NCBI RefSeq assembly: GCF_000092225.1
Contig: NC_014158.1
Span: 3,100,001 to 3,164,000 of the forward strand
Length of the DNA stretch: 64,000 nucleotides
Source of the DNA: Tsukamurella paurometabola DSM 20162
GTDB taxonomy: Bacteria; Actinomycetota; Actinomycetes; Mycobacteriales; Mycobacteriaceae
Reading direction: 5' to 3'
Below are positions 44,644 to 53,152 of this stretch, piece by piece. The notes under the pieces are model-generated. The model was not told the DNA's origin, searched no databases, and worked only from the letters and a program-made list of their open reading frames with translations. A program made the translations under genes and the position numbers. The first letter of the stretch is position 1. Each line of letters starts with the position of its first letter.

Positions 44644-44696
44644 TCCCCGACCGTACCGACGATTGAGCAGTATGCTCCCCACTTGCAACCGCCGTG

Positions 44697-44861
44697 ATGG
44701 TCTCCTCGTTCGTTTTCGGCGTCGACGAGCCCGAACTGGTTCCGTTCCGCTTGGTCCCCTCAGAAGTCTGGTCCGTCGAGAACAACATCGACATCGCGAA
44801 CATGGACTGGTGGGACTTTCTCGGCGCCCTCGACGCCGACGGGGTCTTCCGCGGCTTCTGA
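44697..44861 (+). CDS. Hypothetical 54-residue protein
   Basis: A 54-codon ORF (MVSSFVFGVDEPELVPFRLV, then a Trp- and Asp-rich end IANMDWWDFLGALDADGVFRGF). Codon use is strongly GC at third positions, as in neighbouring genes, and the amino-acid pattern looks protein-like. An in-frame stop at 44664 limits extension to the GTG/ATG pair at 44694/44697. No Shine-Dalgarno sequence is seen, and no family was recognised. It may be a small gene or the end of a decayed one. Confidence 0.5.
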   Translation: MVSSFVFGVDEPELVPFRLVPSEVWSVENNIDIANMDWWDFLGALDADGVFRGF

Positions 44862-44950
44862 GCAACGCGAAGACGTAGTGGCAGGTGAATGCCACCACCC
44901 AATCGTTCGATTCGAACTCTCGGACGGCCTGAGCCGCCCGCCGCTCCCCT

Positions 44951-45745
44951 CTAGGAGACGTCAGCAACGATGGGCTGCAACACACTCGGAAGATTGGTCA
45001 TGATCCCCGCTACGCCGATACCCACGAGTCGCCGAAAATCGGACACAGGGTCGTCTGCGCTGATGTCGCCATACAACGTGTCTGCGCACGTCCACACCGA
45101 CTTTCCCCTCCGATGAACCCGCGCGACAAGTTCGGCCCCGCTGTCATCATCGGTGAGAATCCATGACGGCCACAGGCGGACCATATCCGCACCGCCCCGC
45201 ACAAACGCGTCGATCTCGGAGAAGTCCGGAGGCAGGTCGGTACGCCCCGGCACCAGCGCGAGGGTTCGTAGGCCACGGTCAATCGCGGTGAACTCGCCTA
45301 GATCGGCCAACGTCCGTGGGCCGAGAATGACTCGCTCCGCAAGTGCCATCCGTTCGACCAGAGCCAGCGCATCTCGCTTCACGCTGTCCGGGCAATCCTT
45401 GATATCCAGTAAGACGTGCAAATCCGTCGACGCTATCGTCTGAAGCACCGTGGCGAGAGTCGGCACACGCTCGCCGCGAAACCGCCGTCCTGCATGACTT
45501 CCAGCGTCCAGGGACATGACCTCATCGAGCGTGAGTTCGTCTACACGCCCGCGTCCATCGGTTGTTCGGTCCACTGTCTCGTCATGCATCACGACAAGGT
45601 GCCCGTCTGCAGTAACCCGGAGGTCAACCTCGACCCCATCGACGCCGAGTTCGGCTGAACGTTCGATTGCAGCGACAGTGTTCTCCGGCGCGTCAGCAGC
45701 GAGACCGCGATGGGCGATGACAGCGACCGCAGATCCATCAGGCAT
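44951..45745 (-). CDS. Glycerophosphodiester phosphodiesterase
   Basis: A 264-residue GDPD/UgpQ-type TIM barrel. Catalytic and metal residues are in VIAHRGLAADAPENTVAAIERS (His12, Arg13, Glu21) and GVDGVEVDLRVTADGHLVVMHDETVDRTTDG. The C-terminal strand is GIGVAGIMTNLPSVLQPIV. It hydrolyses glycerophosphodiesters to glycerol 3-phosphate and the alcohol. No signal peptide, so it acts in the cytoplasm. It is a single gene between the 54-aa ORF and the initiator tRNA. Confidence 0.93.
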   Translation of the reverse strand: MPDGSAVAVIAHRGLAADAPENTVAAIERSAELGVDGVEVDLRVTADGHLVVMHDETVDRTTDGRGRVDELTLDEVMSLDAGSHAGRRFRGERVPTLATVLQTIASTDLHVLLDIKDCPDSVKRDALALVERMALAERVILGPRTLADLGEFTAIDRGLRTLALVPGRTDLPPDFSEIDAFVRGGADMVRLWPSWILTDDDSGAELVARVHRRGKSVWTCADTLYGDISADDPVSDFRRLVGIGVAGIMTNLPSVLQPIVADVS

Positions 45746-45825
45746 GCCCCGACGCTACATCCGGTTGCGCGCTGTCTTGCAGACGGTTTTCCACCGGGGT
45801 GAACGTGGGTCTTGACCGAGAAATG

Positions 45826-45857
45826 CGAAGACCCCCGGACTTCTCCGGGGGTCTTCG
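45826..45857 (-). terminator. Terminator of the initiator tRNA
   Basis: A perfect 14-bp stem (45826-45839 with 45844-45857) and a 4-nt loop, 6 bp beyond the tRNA 3' end; the minus strand continues CATTTCTC, a weak T-tract. Confidence 0.75.
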
Positions 45858-45863
45858 ACCTAG

Positions 45864-45937
45864 TAGCGGGGACAGGATTTGAACCTGCGACCTCTGGGTT
45901 ATGAGCCCAGCGAGCTACCGAGCTGCTCCACCCCGCG
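45864..45937 (-). tRNA. Initiator tRNA-fMet(CAT)
   Basis: Seventy-four nucleotides on the minus strand. The anticodon loop CTCATAA has anticodon CAT, the anticodon stem holds three consecutive G:C pairs (GGG/CCC), and the first acceptor position (C opposite T) is unpaired. These marks identify the initiator rather than the elongator tRNA. CCA is not encoded. Confidence 0.93.
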
Positions 45938-46048
45938 TTGGGTGAACACCACGTTACTGGAACCTGCTCACGAAGTGCAAATCGTTTGAACGTGATGCCC
46001 GTCTCCCGGGTCGGCGCGGTCGCTCACGCGCCGGCCCGGGAGCCGAAA

Positions 46049-48997
46049 TCAGTTGCCGCCCCGCGACTTCGTCTCGGCATCCTGCAGCTTCGACACGGCA
46101 TCGCCGAGCCGCTGCATGGCCTGCCCGACAGCCACCTGATCGCCGTTGCGCTGGGCGCTGAGCACGGCTCCCCAGGCATCCGACACGGCCTTCACCGCGG
46201 CTTGGATCTCCGGAGTGTCGCCGCCGGGCACCGTCGCCGGCACCGGGGGCGTTCCCGGCGTTGCCGGCGTACCGCCCGGCACGGTCTCGTTCGGCCCGCC
46301 ACCGCTGACGCCCGGCGCGGCGGCGGCGAGTGCCGCGTCGACGCCGCGGAAACCGGCCTGAGTGAGCGAGGCCGCCACCGTCGGCTGGTAACCGGCACCG
46401 GAGGTGACCGGGTTCAGGGTGAGCACCTTGATCAGCTTGGGCGGGGTGTTCTGCTCGCTACTCTGCGCGTACATCGGCCACACGTACACCTGGCCGCCGT
46501 TCGCCAGCCCGAGGGCCTGGAGATTGCCGAAGCGCGGATTGAGCGCCTTGATGTTCGCGTTATCGGCGGTGTACGGCGGCGAGCCCTTGATCAGATCGGC
46601 CGCCTGGCTCGGCCCCGGCGTACGACGAGGCATATCGCGCACGATGATCCGGTTGGCGTCGTCACCGTCGGACGAGACCGACACCCTGGCCGCGACATAC
46701 GGCTGATCGCGTGGCTGGAGCAGCGAGGCGAGCTGGAACTGCGTCGCGCCGCCGCCCGGCGCCGCAGCCACCGAGTAGTACGGCGCCTGCAGTCCGTCCT
46801 TGTCGGGGGTGTCCGCCGGCGCACCGGCCACCTGCCACACGTCGTTCTGCTGGCGGTAGGTGTTCGGATCACTGGTGTGGTACTTCTGCAGCAGGAAGCG
46901 CTGTACCTCGAAAAGGTCCTGCGGGTACCGGAAGTGCTCCCGGATCTCCGAGGGCACCGCGTCACCGTTCTGGACGACCCCGGGGAAGATCTGCTTCCAG
47001 GCGTTGAGGACCGGGTCGTCGTTGTCGACCTGGTACAGCTTCACCGAGCCGTCGTAAGCGTCGACGGTGGCCTTGACCGAGTTGCGGATGTACCCCACCT
47101 TCTCGTCGGGCTGGCGCCGCTGCTGCGGCTGCCCGGGCGCCACCTGCTGTCGCGAGCCGGTGGCATCGGAGAGCGAGGTCTGCTGTGCGTACGGGTACTT
47201 CGGCAGCGTGGTGTAGCCGTCGACCACCCACACGATGCGGCCCGACTTCGAGTCGACCACCGGGTAGGTCTTCGTATCGACCGTGAGGAAGGGCGCGATC
47301 TGCTTGACCCGGTCGCGCGGATCGCGCTGGTAGATGATCTTCGAATCCTCACCGATGTTCGGGTTCAGCAGGATGTTCCGCTCGGTGAACTTGATCGCGT
47401 ACGCCAGTCGCGGCAGCCACGAGCCCACGTTCACGCCGCCGCCGCCGTCGTAGCGGGACTTCTCGGTATCGCTGTCGTACTCCCGCGGCTCGCCCTTGCT
47501 GCCGACGATCGAGTAGAAGTTCGGGTCGGAACCGATGATCTCGCCGTAGTAGATGCGGTTCTGCTTGACCGTCTGCTTGTTGCCCACGCCGTCGCGGGTG
47601 AAAACGGGCTGGCCGCCGGCGGTGTTGACCGCATCGCGTCCGGCCTCTGTCACCACCTGGTTCACCTCACCTGCGGGAGCCGTGATCAGACCGTTCCCGT
47701 GGGTGTAGACCATGTGCCGCGAGGTCCAGTCGGTCGGCGTCTTTTCCGGATTCAGCTCGATCGGCGCCATGAGCACATTGGTCTGGCGACCACCCACGTC
47801 GTAGCGGTCGACCGCCAGCTGATCCGGCAGGCGGTAGTACTCCTTGAGCTGGTTGAGCGTGGAGAAGGCGCGCGAGACCACGTTCGGGTCGAGCAGGCGC
47901 ACGTTCTGCAGCGACGGTGCGTCCTTGGGCGTGAGCGTCTGGAGCACTTCGTCGGTGACCTTCGAGTCGGTCTTCTCGTATTTGGCGTCCGTGAGGCCGT
48001 ACGCCTGTTTCGTCGACTCGAGGTTGCGGGCGATGTACGGCAGCTCACGCTCGGTGTTGGGGCCCACGGTGAAGGTCTGCACCGCCTTGGGCCAGCCGAC
48101 GCCGACGACGAGCGAGGAGAACAGCATGAGCACGGTGGCGATCGCCGGGACGCGGAGGTCGCGCATCACGATGCCCGCGAAGAAGGCGGCGGCGCAGATG
48201 ATCGCGATACCGGTGAGGATCGCCTTCGCCGGGAGCATCGCGTTGATGTCGGTGTATCCGGCACCGGTGAACATGTTCGAGCGCTCCGAGTACACCAGCG
48301 CGTACCGGTCGAACCAGTACGCCACGGCCTTCGCGAGCAGGAAGGCACCGGCGATCGAGGCCAGTTGGATGCGTGCGCCACGGGAGAGCGAGCCGTCGCG
48401 CCCCGCGAGCCTGATACCACCGAACACGTACTGCGCCAGCACGTTCGCGAGGAACATCACCACGAGGCCGGCGAACACGAAGCCGAGGGCGAACTCGATG
48501 AAGGGCAGAGTGAAGGCGTAGAAGCCGATGTCCTTACCGAACTCGGGGTCGGTCGTGCCGAACGGCTGCCGGTTGAGGAACAGCAGCACCTGCTGCCATG
48601 CCGACTGTCCGAAGATGCCGCCGATCAAGCCCACCAGCAGCGGCGGGACGATGGCGAAGGTCTTGAGCTTGCTGGTGACCACGGCGCGGTAGCGCACCAC
48701 CGGATCGTCGGTGGGTGAGGGCAGGAAGGCGGGGCGCACGCGATACGCCAGCCACAGCCCGGCGAACGTGAACGCCGCCATGATCAGCCCCGTGACCACG
48801 AACAACGCGATCCGGGTGAACAGCACCGTGCGCAGCACGTCCGCATGTCCGAGAGAGGAGAACCAGAGGAAGGCGGTGTACACGTCCACCACCCGGGGGC
48901 CGATCAGCAGCAGCGCGAGCAGCGCCACCGCGACCCCGATGAGGATTTTGGCCCGCCTCGACAAGGAGGGGATGCTCGCAGCACGAGGAGTCGTCAC
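46049..48997 (-). CDS. UPF0182 family large membrane protein
   Basis: A 982-residue protein of the UPF0182 family (M. tuberculosis Rv3193c/Rv0064). Seven membrane helices fill roughly the first 300 residues (AKILIGVAVALLALLLIGPR, VDVYTAFLWFSSLGH). A large outer domain follows (NLESTKQAYGL, HMVYTHGNGL, NPNIGEDSKI) and a Pro/Gly-rich end. Function is unknown; an envelope role is inferred from structure and the neighbouring exported protease. The GTG at 48997 gives the family length; earlier codons run antisense through the next gene. Confidence 0.9.
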   Translation of the reverse strand: MTTPRAASIPSLSRRAKILIGVAVALLALLLIGPRVVDVYTAFLWFSSLGHADVLRTVLFTRIALFVVTGLIMAAFTFAGLWLAYRVRPAFLPSPTDDPVVRYRAVVTSKLKTFAIVPPLLVGLIGGIFGQSAWQQVLLFLNRQPFGTTDPEFGKDIGFYAFTLPFIEFALGFVFAGLVVMFLANVLAQYVFGGIRLAGRDGSLSRGARIQLASIAGAFLLAKAVAYWFDRYALVYSERSNMFTGAGYTDINAMLPAKAILTGIAIICAAAFFAGIVMRDLRVPAIATVLMLFSSLVVGVGWPKAVQTFTVGPNTERELPYIARNLESTKQAYGLTDAKYEKTDSKVTDEVLQTLTPKDAPSLQNVRLLDPNVVSRAFSTLNQLKEYYRLPDQLAVDRYDVGGRQTNVLMAPIELNPEKTPTDWTSRHMVYTHGNGLITAPAGEVNQVVTEAGRDAVNTAGGQPVFTRDGVGNKQTVKQNRIYYGEIIGSDPNFYSIVGSKGEPREYDSDTEKSRYDGGGGVNVGSWLPRLAYAIKFTERNILLNPNIGEDSKIIYQRDPRDRVKQIAPFLTVDTKTYPVVDSKSGRIVWVVDGYTTLPKYPYAQQTSLSDATGSRQQVAPGQPQQRRQPDEKVGYIRNSVKATVDAYDGSVKLYQVDNDDPVLNAWKQIFPGVVQNGDAVPSEIREHFRYPQDLFEVQRFLLQKYHTSDPNTYRQQNDVWQVAGAPADTPDKDGLQAPYYSVAAAPGGGATQFQLASLLQPRDQPYVAARVSVSSDGDDANRIIVRDMPRRTPGPSQAADLIKGSPPYTADNANIKALNPRFGNLQALGLANGGQVYVWPMYAQSSEQNTPPKLIKVLTLNPVTSGAGYQPTVAASLTQAGFRGVDAALAAAAPGVSGGGPNETVPGGTPATPGTPPVPATVPGGDTPEIQAAVKAVSDAWGAVLSAQRNGDQVAVGQAMQRLGDAVSKLQDAETKSRGGN

Positions 48998-49070
48998 GGG
49001 TTCCACTGTACGGATTTGACGGAATTGAAGAAGGGGCGGCTCCAGGCCGCATCGACCCTCGGATGCGATC

Positions 49071-49682
49071 ATGGGGGACGTGACGGGCGACGAGACGGAC
49101 CAGGCATTCGACGAGGCGGCGCTGGGCCGCGCGGCGCAGGAGGCGATCGAGTTCGTGGAGCCGCAGGGCTGGGGCCAACCCCCACAGCTGTTCGGACTCG
49201 TGCCCACCGCTCTCCTCGCGACCAGTCAGCCCGAGTGGGCCGACATGCTCGACGACGGCGCCTCGCTCACGGTGATCGAGCAGGAGCCGCTTCCGGGCGA
49301 CCCCGAGGGCGGCAGCGCCGAACTCGACCGTGTACTCGCCACCACCACCTGGCCCGAGGAGGTCGTCGGCTGCGCCCTGGTGCAGGAGATCATCGTGCTG
49401 CCGCCCACCGCGGAGTCCGATCTCGACGGTGCCCTCGAACCCCACCTGGCCGACAAGGAAGCGTCCGACCGCGCGGGCCGCGAGGCTGCGGAGAACCATC
49501 CCGAGCGCCGCACCGCGCGGATGGTCGCGGCGGTGCTGCGCGACGGTCACCGGATTACGCTGCTGACGCTCCGTCCCGACGAGGACGACGACAATCCGTT
49601 CGCCTCGAACGATCTACTCCGCGCCGATCAGCTCGCACCCGGTCTGATCCAGGGGCTGCTCGCCACGTTCGACGAGGACTGA
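49071..49682 (+). CDS. PPA1309 family protein
   Basis: A 203-residue soluble acidic protein of the actinobacterial PPA1309 family. Recognisable blocks are AAQEAIEFVEPQGWGQPPQLFGLVPTALL, TWPEEVVGCALVQEIIVLPP and LRPDEDDDNPFASNDLLRADQLAPGLIQGLLATFDED near the end. Function is unknown. It is divergent from the UPF0182 gene and convergent with the PDZ protease gene, with no gap between stops. ATG 49071 is chosen; GTG 49080 is also possible. Confidence 0.82.
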   Translation: MGDVTGDETDQAFDEAALGRAAQEAIEFVEPQGWGQPPQLFGLVPTALLATSQPEWADMLDDGASLTVIEQEPLPGDPEGGSAELDRVLATTTWPEEVVGCALVQEIIVLPPTAESDLDGALEPHLADKEASDRAGREAAENHPERRTARMVAAVLRDGHRITLLTLRPDEDDDNPFASNDLLRADQLAPGLIQGLLATFDED

Positions 49683-50699
49683 TCAGCACGACGGTGCCGG
49701 GCGCCCCTCGCGGATATCGGCGAGCGCAGTGAGGGCACCGTCGAGGTTGTCGACCTTCACCAGTTGCAGGTCCTTCGGCGGTGAGGTGGTGGCCTCCGCG
49801 CAGTTGCGTGCGGGCACCAGGAACACGCTCGCGCCGTCGCGCTTGGCGCCCTCCAGCTTGTGAGTGATGCCCCCGATGGGGCCCACGGCACCGTCGGACG
49901 CGATCTCGCCGGTTCCCGCGACCACCTTGCCCCCGGTGAGGTCTCCCGGCTCGACCATGTCGATGATGCCGAGCGTGAGCATGAGGCCCGCCGACGGGCC
50001 GCCGACCTTCTCGACCCCGAAGTCCACCTGGACGTTCGGATCGGCGGGTACCTGACCCACGACGACGCCGAGACGCGCCTTACCGTCCTTCTCGCCCAGC
50101 ACGACCGGAACCTGGGCCGGGCCCTCGGCCCGGCGTACCGCGAGCGTCACCGTGTCGCCCGGCTTCTTCCCCTCGATCGCCTTGGAGACCGTGTCCGGGG
50201 CGGTGACGGGCGCACCGTCGACGGATTCGAGGACGTCGCCGCTGCGCAGCTTGCCGTCCGAGGGGCCGTCCTTGACGAGGCCCGTCACGCCGATCGCGGT
50301 GGGCACCTTGAGGTAGCGGAGCGCGGCGACGGTGGCGGAGTTCTCCGAGCCGACGAACTGCTCGCGGTTGCCCTCTTCGATCTGCTCCCGCGAAGCGCCG
50401 GGGCGGTAGTACGCGTCGCGCGGAGCGAGCTGATTGCCCTTGAGCCACATACCCAGTGCGCCGTACAGGTTGAGACCGTCGGTCACGGCGACGGTGGTGA
50501 AGCGCAACTGTCCCGCGGGGTGATGCACGGGCAGACCCTTGACGGTGACCACCTGCTTGCCCTGGTAGTCGCCGAGGGTGTCCGCGGTGTCGCCGGGGCC
50601 CACCGACACATAGGGCACCGTCACGAACATCCCCAGCAGCGCGAGCACCAGCAGCGGTATCAGCGCCGCGAGCACCGTCGTGATCCTGCGTTCCGTCAC
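49683..50699 (-). CDS. Secreted PDZ/Lon-like (S16) serine protease
   Basis: A 338-residue membrane-anchored protein (Rv3194c-like, YlbL family). An N-terminal membrane helix (TTVLAALIPLLVLALLGMF) is followed by a PDZ domain (LVKDGPSDGKLRSGDVLESVDGAPV) and a Lon-type proteolytic domain. The catalytic Ser is in VEKVGGPSAGLMLTLGI, and the Lys follows in GPIGGITHKLEGAKRDGA. It probably cleaves exported or membrane proteins outside the membrane. GTG 50699 is preferred to the start three codons earlier. It is divergent from the DUF2342 gene. Confidence 0.9.
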   Translation of the reverse strand: MTERRITTVLAALIPLLVLALLGMFVTVPYVSVGPGDTADTLGDYQGKQVVTVKGLPVHHPAGQLRFTTVAVTDGLNLYGALGMWLKGNQLAPRDAYYRPGASREQIEEGNREQFVGSENSATVAALRYLKVPTAIGVTGLVKDGPSDGKLRSGDVLESVDGAPVTAPDTVSKAIEGKKPGDTVTLAVRRAEGPAQVPVVLGEKDGKARLGVVVGQVPADPNVQVDFGVEKVGGPSAGLMLTLGIIDMVEPGDLTGGKVVAGTGEIASDGAVGPIGGITHKLEGAKRDGASVFLVPARNCAEATTSPPKDLQLVKVDNLDGALTALADIREGRPAPSC

Positions 50700-50782
50700 G
50701 CAGCACACAGTAGTCGCGGCTGTTCGCGCACAGCGTGACGGAGCCGACGGCGCGGGGCCGCCGCGGGCAGTACCGTGGGCAT

Positions 50783-52120
50783 ATGAACGATTTGCCCTTC
50801 GGTTTCTCCCAGCGGGATGACGACGGCGACGGCCGTGACAAGCCGTTCGGCGCGAATCAGCCCTTCGATATGAGTCAGCTCGGCGACATGCTCAGCCAGC
50901 TCGGCCAGATGATCTCCGGTATGGGGTCGGGAATGACGGCGCCCGGCGCCGCCGGCGGTGACCCGGTGAACTACACCGTGGCCTCGCAATTGGCCCGGCA
51001 GACGCTCGGCAGGCACGAGCCCGTCACCGACGGTCAGCGCCACGCGGTCGACGAGTCCATGCACCTGGCACAGCTATGGCTGGACGAGGCCACGGTACTG
51101 CCGGCCGGTCCGCAGAAGACGGCGGCATGGACCCCCGTGGACTGGCAGGAGAAGACGCTGCCCACGTGGAAGCGGCTGGTGAATCCGGTGGCCGAGAAGG
51201 TCTCCGGGGCGTGGCTCGGCGGTCTCCCGGAGGAGGCGCGCGAGATGGCGGCCCCGATGATGGGCATGTTCAGCCAGCTCGGGTCGATGTCCTTCGGCAC
51301 TCAGCTCGGCCAGGCCCTGGGCACACTGTCGAAGGAGGTGCTCACCAGCACCGATATCGGCTTACCGCTCGGGCCCGACGACACCGCGGCCCTCCTTCCC
51401 GCGGCCATCGAGGAGTTCGGTAAGGACCTGGAGCAGAAGGACCAGGAGATCCTGGTCTTCCTCGCCGCCCGTGAGGCCGCCTACCAGCGGCTGTACTCGC
51501 ACGTGCCCTGGTTGCGCGCCCGCGTCCTGGATGCGGTGGAGCAGTACGCGCGCGGTATCCAGTTCGACATGTCGGGGATCGAGGAAATCTCGCGCAACCT
51601 GGATCCGTCGGCGCTGTCGGATCCGGCGCAGCTGGAGCAGCTCATGGCGCAGCAGAACGCCGCGATGCAGCCGAAGGCCACACCGGAGCAGAAGGCGGCG
51701 CTGGAGCGGCTCGAAACCCTCCTCGCGTTGATCGAGGGCTGGGTCGAGACGGTGGTCAACGACGCCCTCGGGGAGCGCCTGCCCAGTGCGGCCGCGCTGC
51801 GCGAGACGATGCGCCGCCGTCGCGCCTCGGGCGGTCCCGCGGAGCAGACCTTCGCCACACTCGTGGGCCTGGAGCTGCGCCCGCGCAAGGTGCGCGAGGC
51901 TGCCGCGCTGTGGGAGAAGCTGCTCGCGGCCACCTCCATGGAGCAGCGGGACGGCGTCTGGGAGCACCCCGACCTGATTCCGGATTCCTCCGATCTCGAT
52001 GCGCCCGCCGGCTTCATCGATCGGATGCTGGGCGATGCCTCCGACCTCGACGATCCCATCGCCGCTCTGGAGCGTCAGATGCAGCGCGACGCGGACGAGG
52101 ACAAGGGCAGCCCGGAATAA
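50783..52120 (+). CDS. Zinc-dependent metalloprotease-like protein (DUF2342 family)
   Basis: A 445-residue protein of the actinobacterial DUF2342 family (Rv3195-like, often called zinc-dependent metalloprotease). It has a Gly/Met-rich N-terminal linker (SQLGQMISGMGSGMTAPGAA), then a helical core with MHLAQLWLDEATVLP, LVFLAAREAAYQRLYSHVPWL and TLVGLELRPRKVREAAALW. The His of the expected HExxH-like site is not clear (A-A-R-E-A-A-Y-Q), so activity is uncertain. It heads the plus-strand set with the ThiF-like and ABC1 genes. Confidence 0.8.
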   Translation: MNDLPFGFSQRDDDGDGRDKPFGANQPFDMSQLGDMLSQLGQMISGMGSGMTAPGAAGGDPVNYTVASQLARQTLGRHEPVTDGQRHAVDESMHLAQLWLDEATVLPAGPQKTAAWTPVDWQEKTLPTWKRLVNPVAEKVSGAWLGGLPEEAREMAAPMMGMFSQLGSMSFGTQLGQALGTLSKEVLTSTDIGLPLGPDDTAALLPAAIEEFGKDLEQKDQEILVFLAAREAAYQRLYSHVPWLRARVLDAVEQYARGIQFDMSGIEEISRNLDPSALSDPAQLEQLMAQQNAAMQPKATPEQKAALERLETLLALIEGWVETVVNDALGERLPSAAALRETMRRRRASGGPAEQTFATLVGLELRPRKVREAAALWEKLLAATSMEQRDGVWEHPDLIPDSSDLDAPAGFIDRMLGDASDLDDPIAALERQMQRDADEDKGSPE

Positions 52121-52240
52121 GTGGTCCACGCGAGCCACTTCGCCGGGGCGCACGTTTCCGCTGATCAATTCGCATTTTCGCCTGTGGATAACGGGGCCTG
52201 AACCCGTCCCGGGACGGATCGCGCGTGACACAGTCCGGGG

Positions 52241-53137
52241 ATGGAGAATCGGCTGCGGCTCGATCCGCATCTGACGCTGGTGGTGCGGCCGCCCACGCTC
52301 GTGCAGCTCGGCGCGTCCGCCACGGGCGCTCCCGTGCTGCGGCCGCCGCCGTGGCTGGCCCCGGATTCGGCTGCGGGCCTGCTGCGCTGGTTGCAGCGCT
52401 TCCGCACCGCATCCGAAGTGCATCGCCGGGCTGCGGATGCCGGTCTCACCGACGGCGACGTCGCCGAGTTGTTGTCGGTGCTACGCGGTTTCGATCTCTT
52501 GGAGACCGAGCTCGCAGCATCGAGTCTCCGAGTGCACCTGCACGGCCGGGGCCATGTCACCGACGCGGTGCTCAACGAGGTCGCCGACCTGGACGGTGTG
52601 CAGGTGACGGCGGGCACCTCGCGCAGTTGGTCGCCGGAGGGCCGCGATCTCGACTTGGTGTTGCTCACCGATGTCCTGTCCCCGGACCCGGTGCTGGTAC
52701 GCCGTTTGATGCGGGCGCGGGTACCGCACCTGCCGGTGGTGGTGCGCGACGGTGCCGGCGTGATCGGGCCGCTCGTTCTGCCCGGCGCCTCGCCGTGCCT
52801 GCGGTGCCTGGACCGGACGCGCACCGATGCCGACCCCGGCTGGCCGTCTCTGGCGTGCCAGTTGTTCGGGCGGTCGGGGCGGGCATCGTCGCAGGTGTTG
52901 CGGATGACTGCCGCGGTCGCTGCGCTCCAGGTGCAGGCCATCGCTCGCCGCGGGCCGGGCGCGAGCGGGTCCGGCTCGGGCGACGACGGTGCCGAGTTCG
53001 GCGCGCGCAGCGACGACCCCGCGGTCCTCGGCTGTACTTTGGAGGTCGAAGGCTGCGGTATCGCCGTCCGGCGATGGCTCATGAATCCGGCATGCGGATG
53101 CGGAAGGTCCGATGCCGCAGCGCACGCGACCGGATGA
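52241..53137 (+). CDS. Cyclodehydratase/ThiF-like hypothetical protein (Rv3196-like)
   Basis: A 298-residue protein in the place of Rv3196. The N-terminal 95 residues are winged-helix-like, and the rest resembles the substrate-binding parts of TOMM (thiazole/oxazole peptide) cyclodehydratase and ThiF-like proteins: VVVRDGAGVIGPLVLPGASPCLRCLDRTRTDADPGWP. Paired Cys (CLRC and CGCG near the C terminus) could hold zinc. The ATP-binding loop of E1-type enzymes is absent, so it is probably a scaffold or leader-binding protein rather than an enzyme. No precursor peptide was seen nearby. Confidence 0.7.
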   Translation: MENRLRLDPHLTLVVRPPTLVQLGASATGAPVLRPPPWLAPDSAAGLLRWLQRFRTASEVHRRAADAGLTDGDVAELLSVLRGFDLLETELAASSLRVHLHGRGHVTDAVLNEVADLDGVQVTAGTSRSWSPEGRDLDLVLLTDVLSPDPVLVRRLMRARVPHLPVVVRDGAGVIGPLVLPGASPCLRCLDRTRTDADPGWPSLACQLFGRSGRASSQVLRMTAAVAALQVQAIARRGPGASGSGSGDDGAEFGARSDDPAVLGCTLEVEGCGIAVRRWLMNPACGCGRSDAAAHATG

Positions 53138-53152
53138 CGTCCAGGAGGCCAG

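Noticed and set aside
44905-44917. GTTCGA-T-TCGAAC dyad between the 54-aa ORF and GDPD
   Set aside because: It recalls a LexA box in sequence but has a 1-bp centre, and lies between gene ends rather than before a start.
45938-48718. A 926-codon open frame on the plus strand opposite the UPF0182 gene
   Set aside because: Composition is the Arg/His/Val-rich pattern of antisense frames; the minus strand holds a full-length conserved membrane protein.
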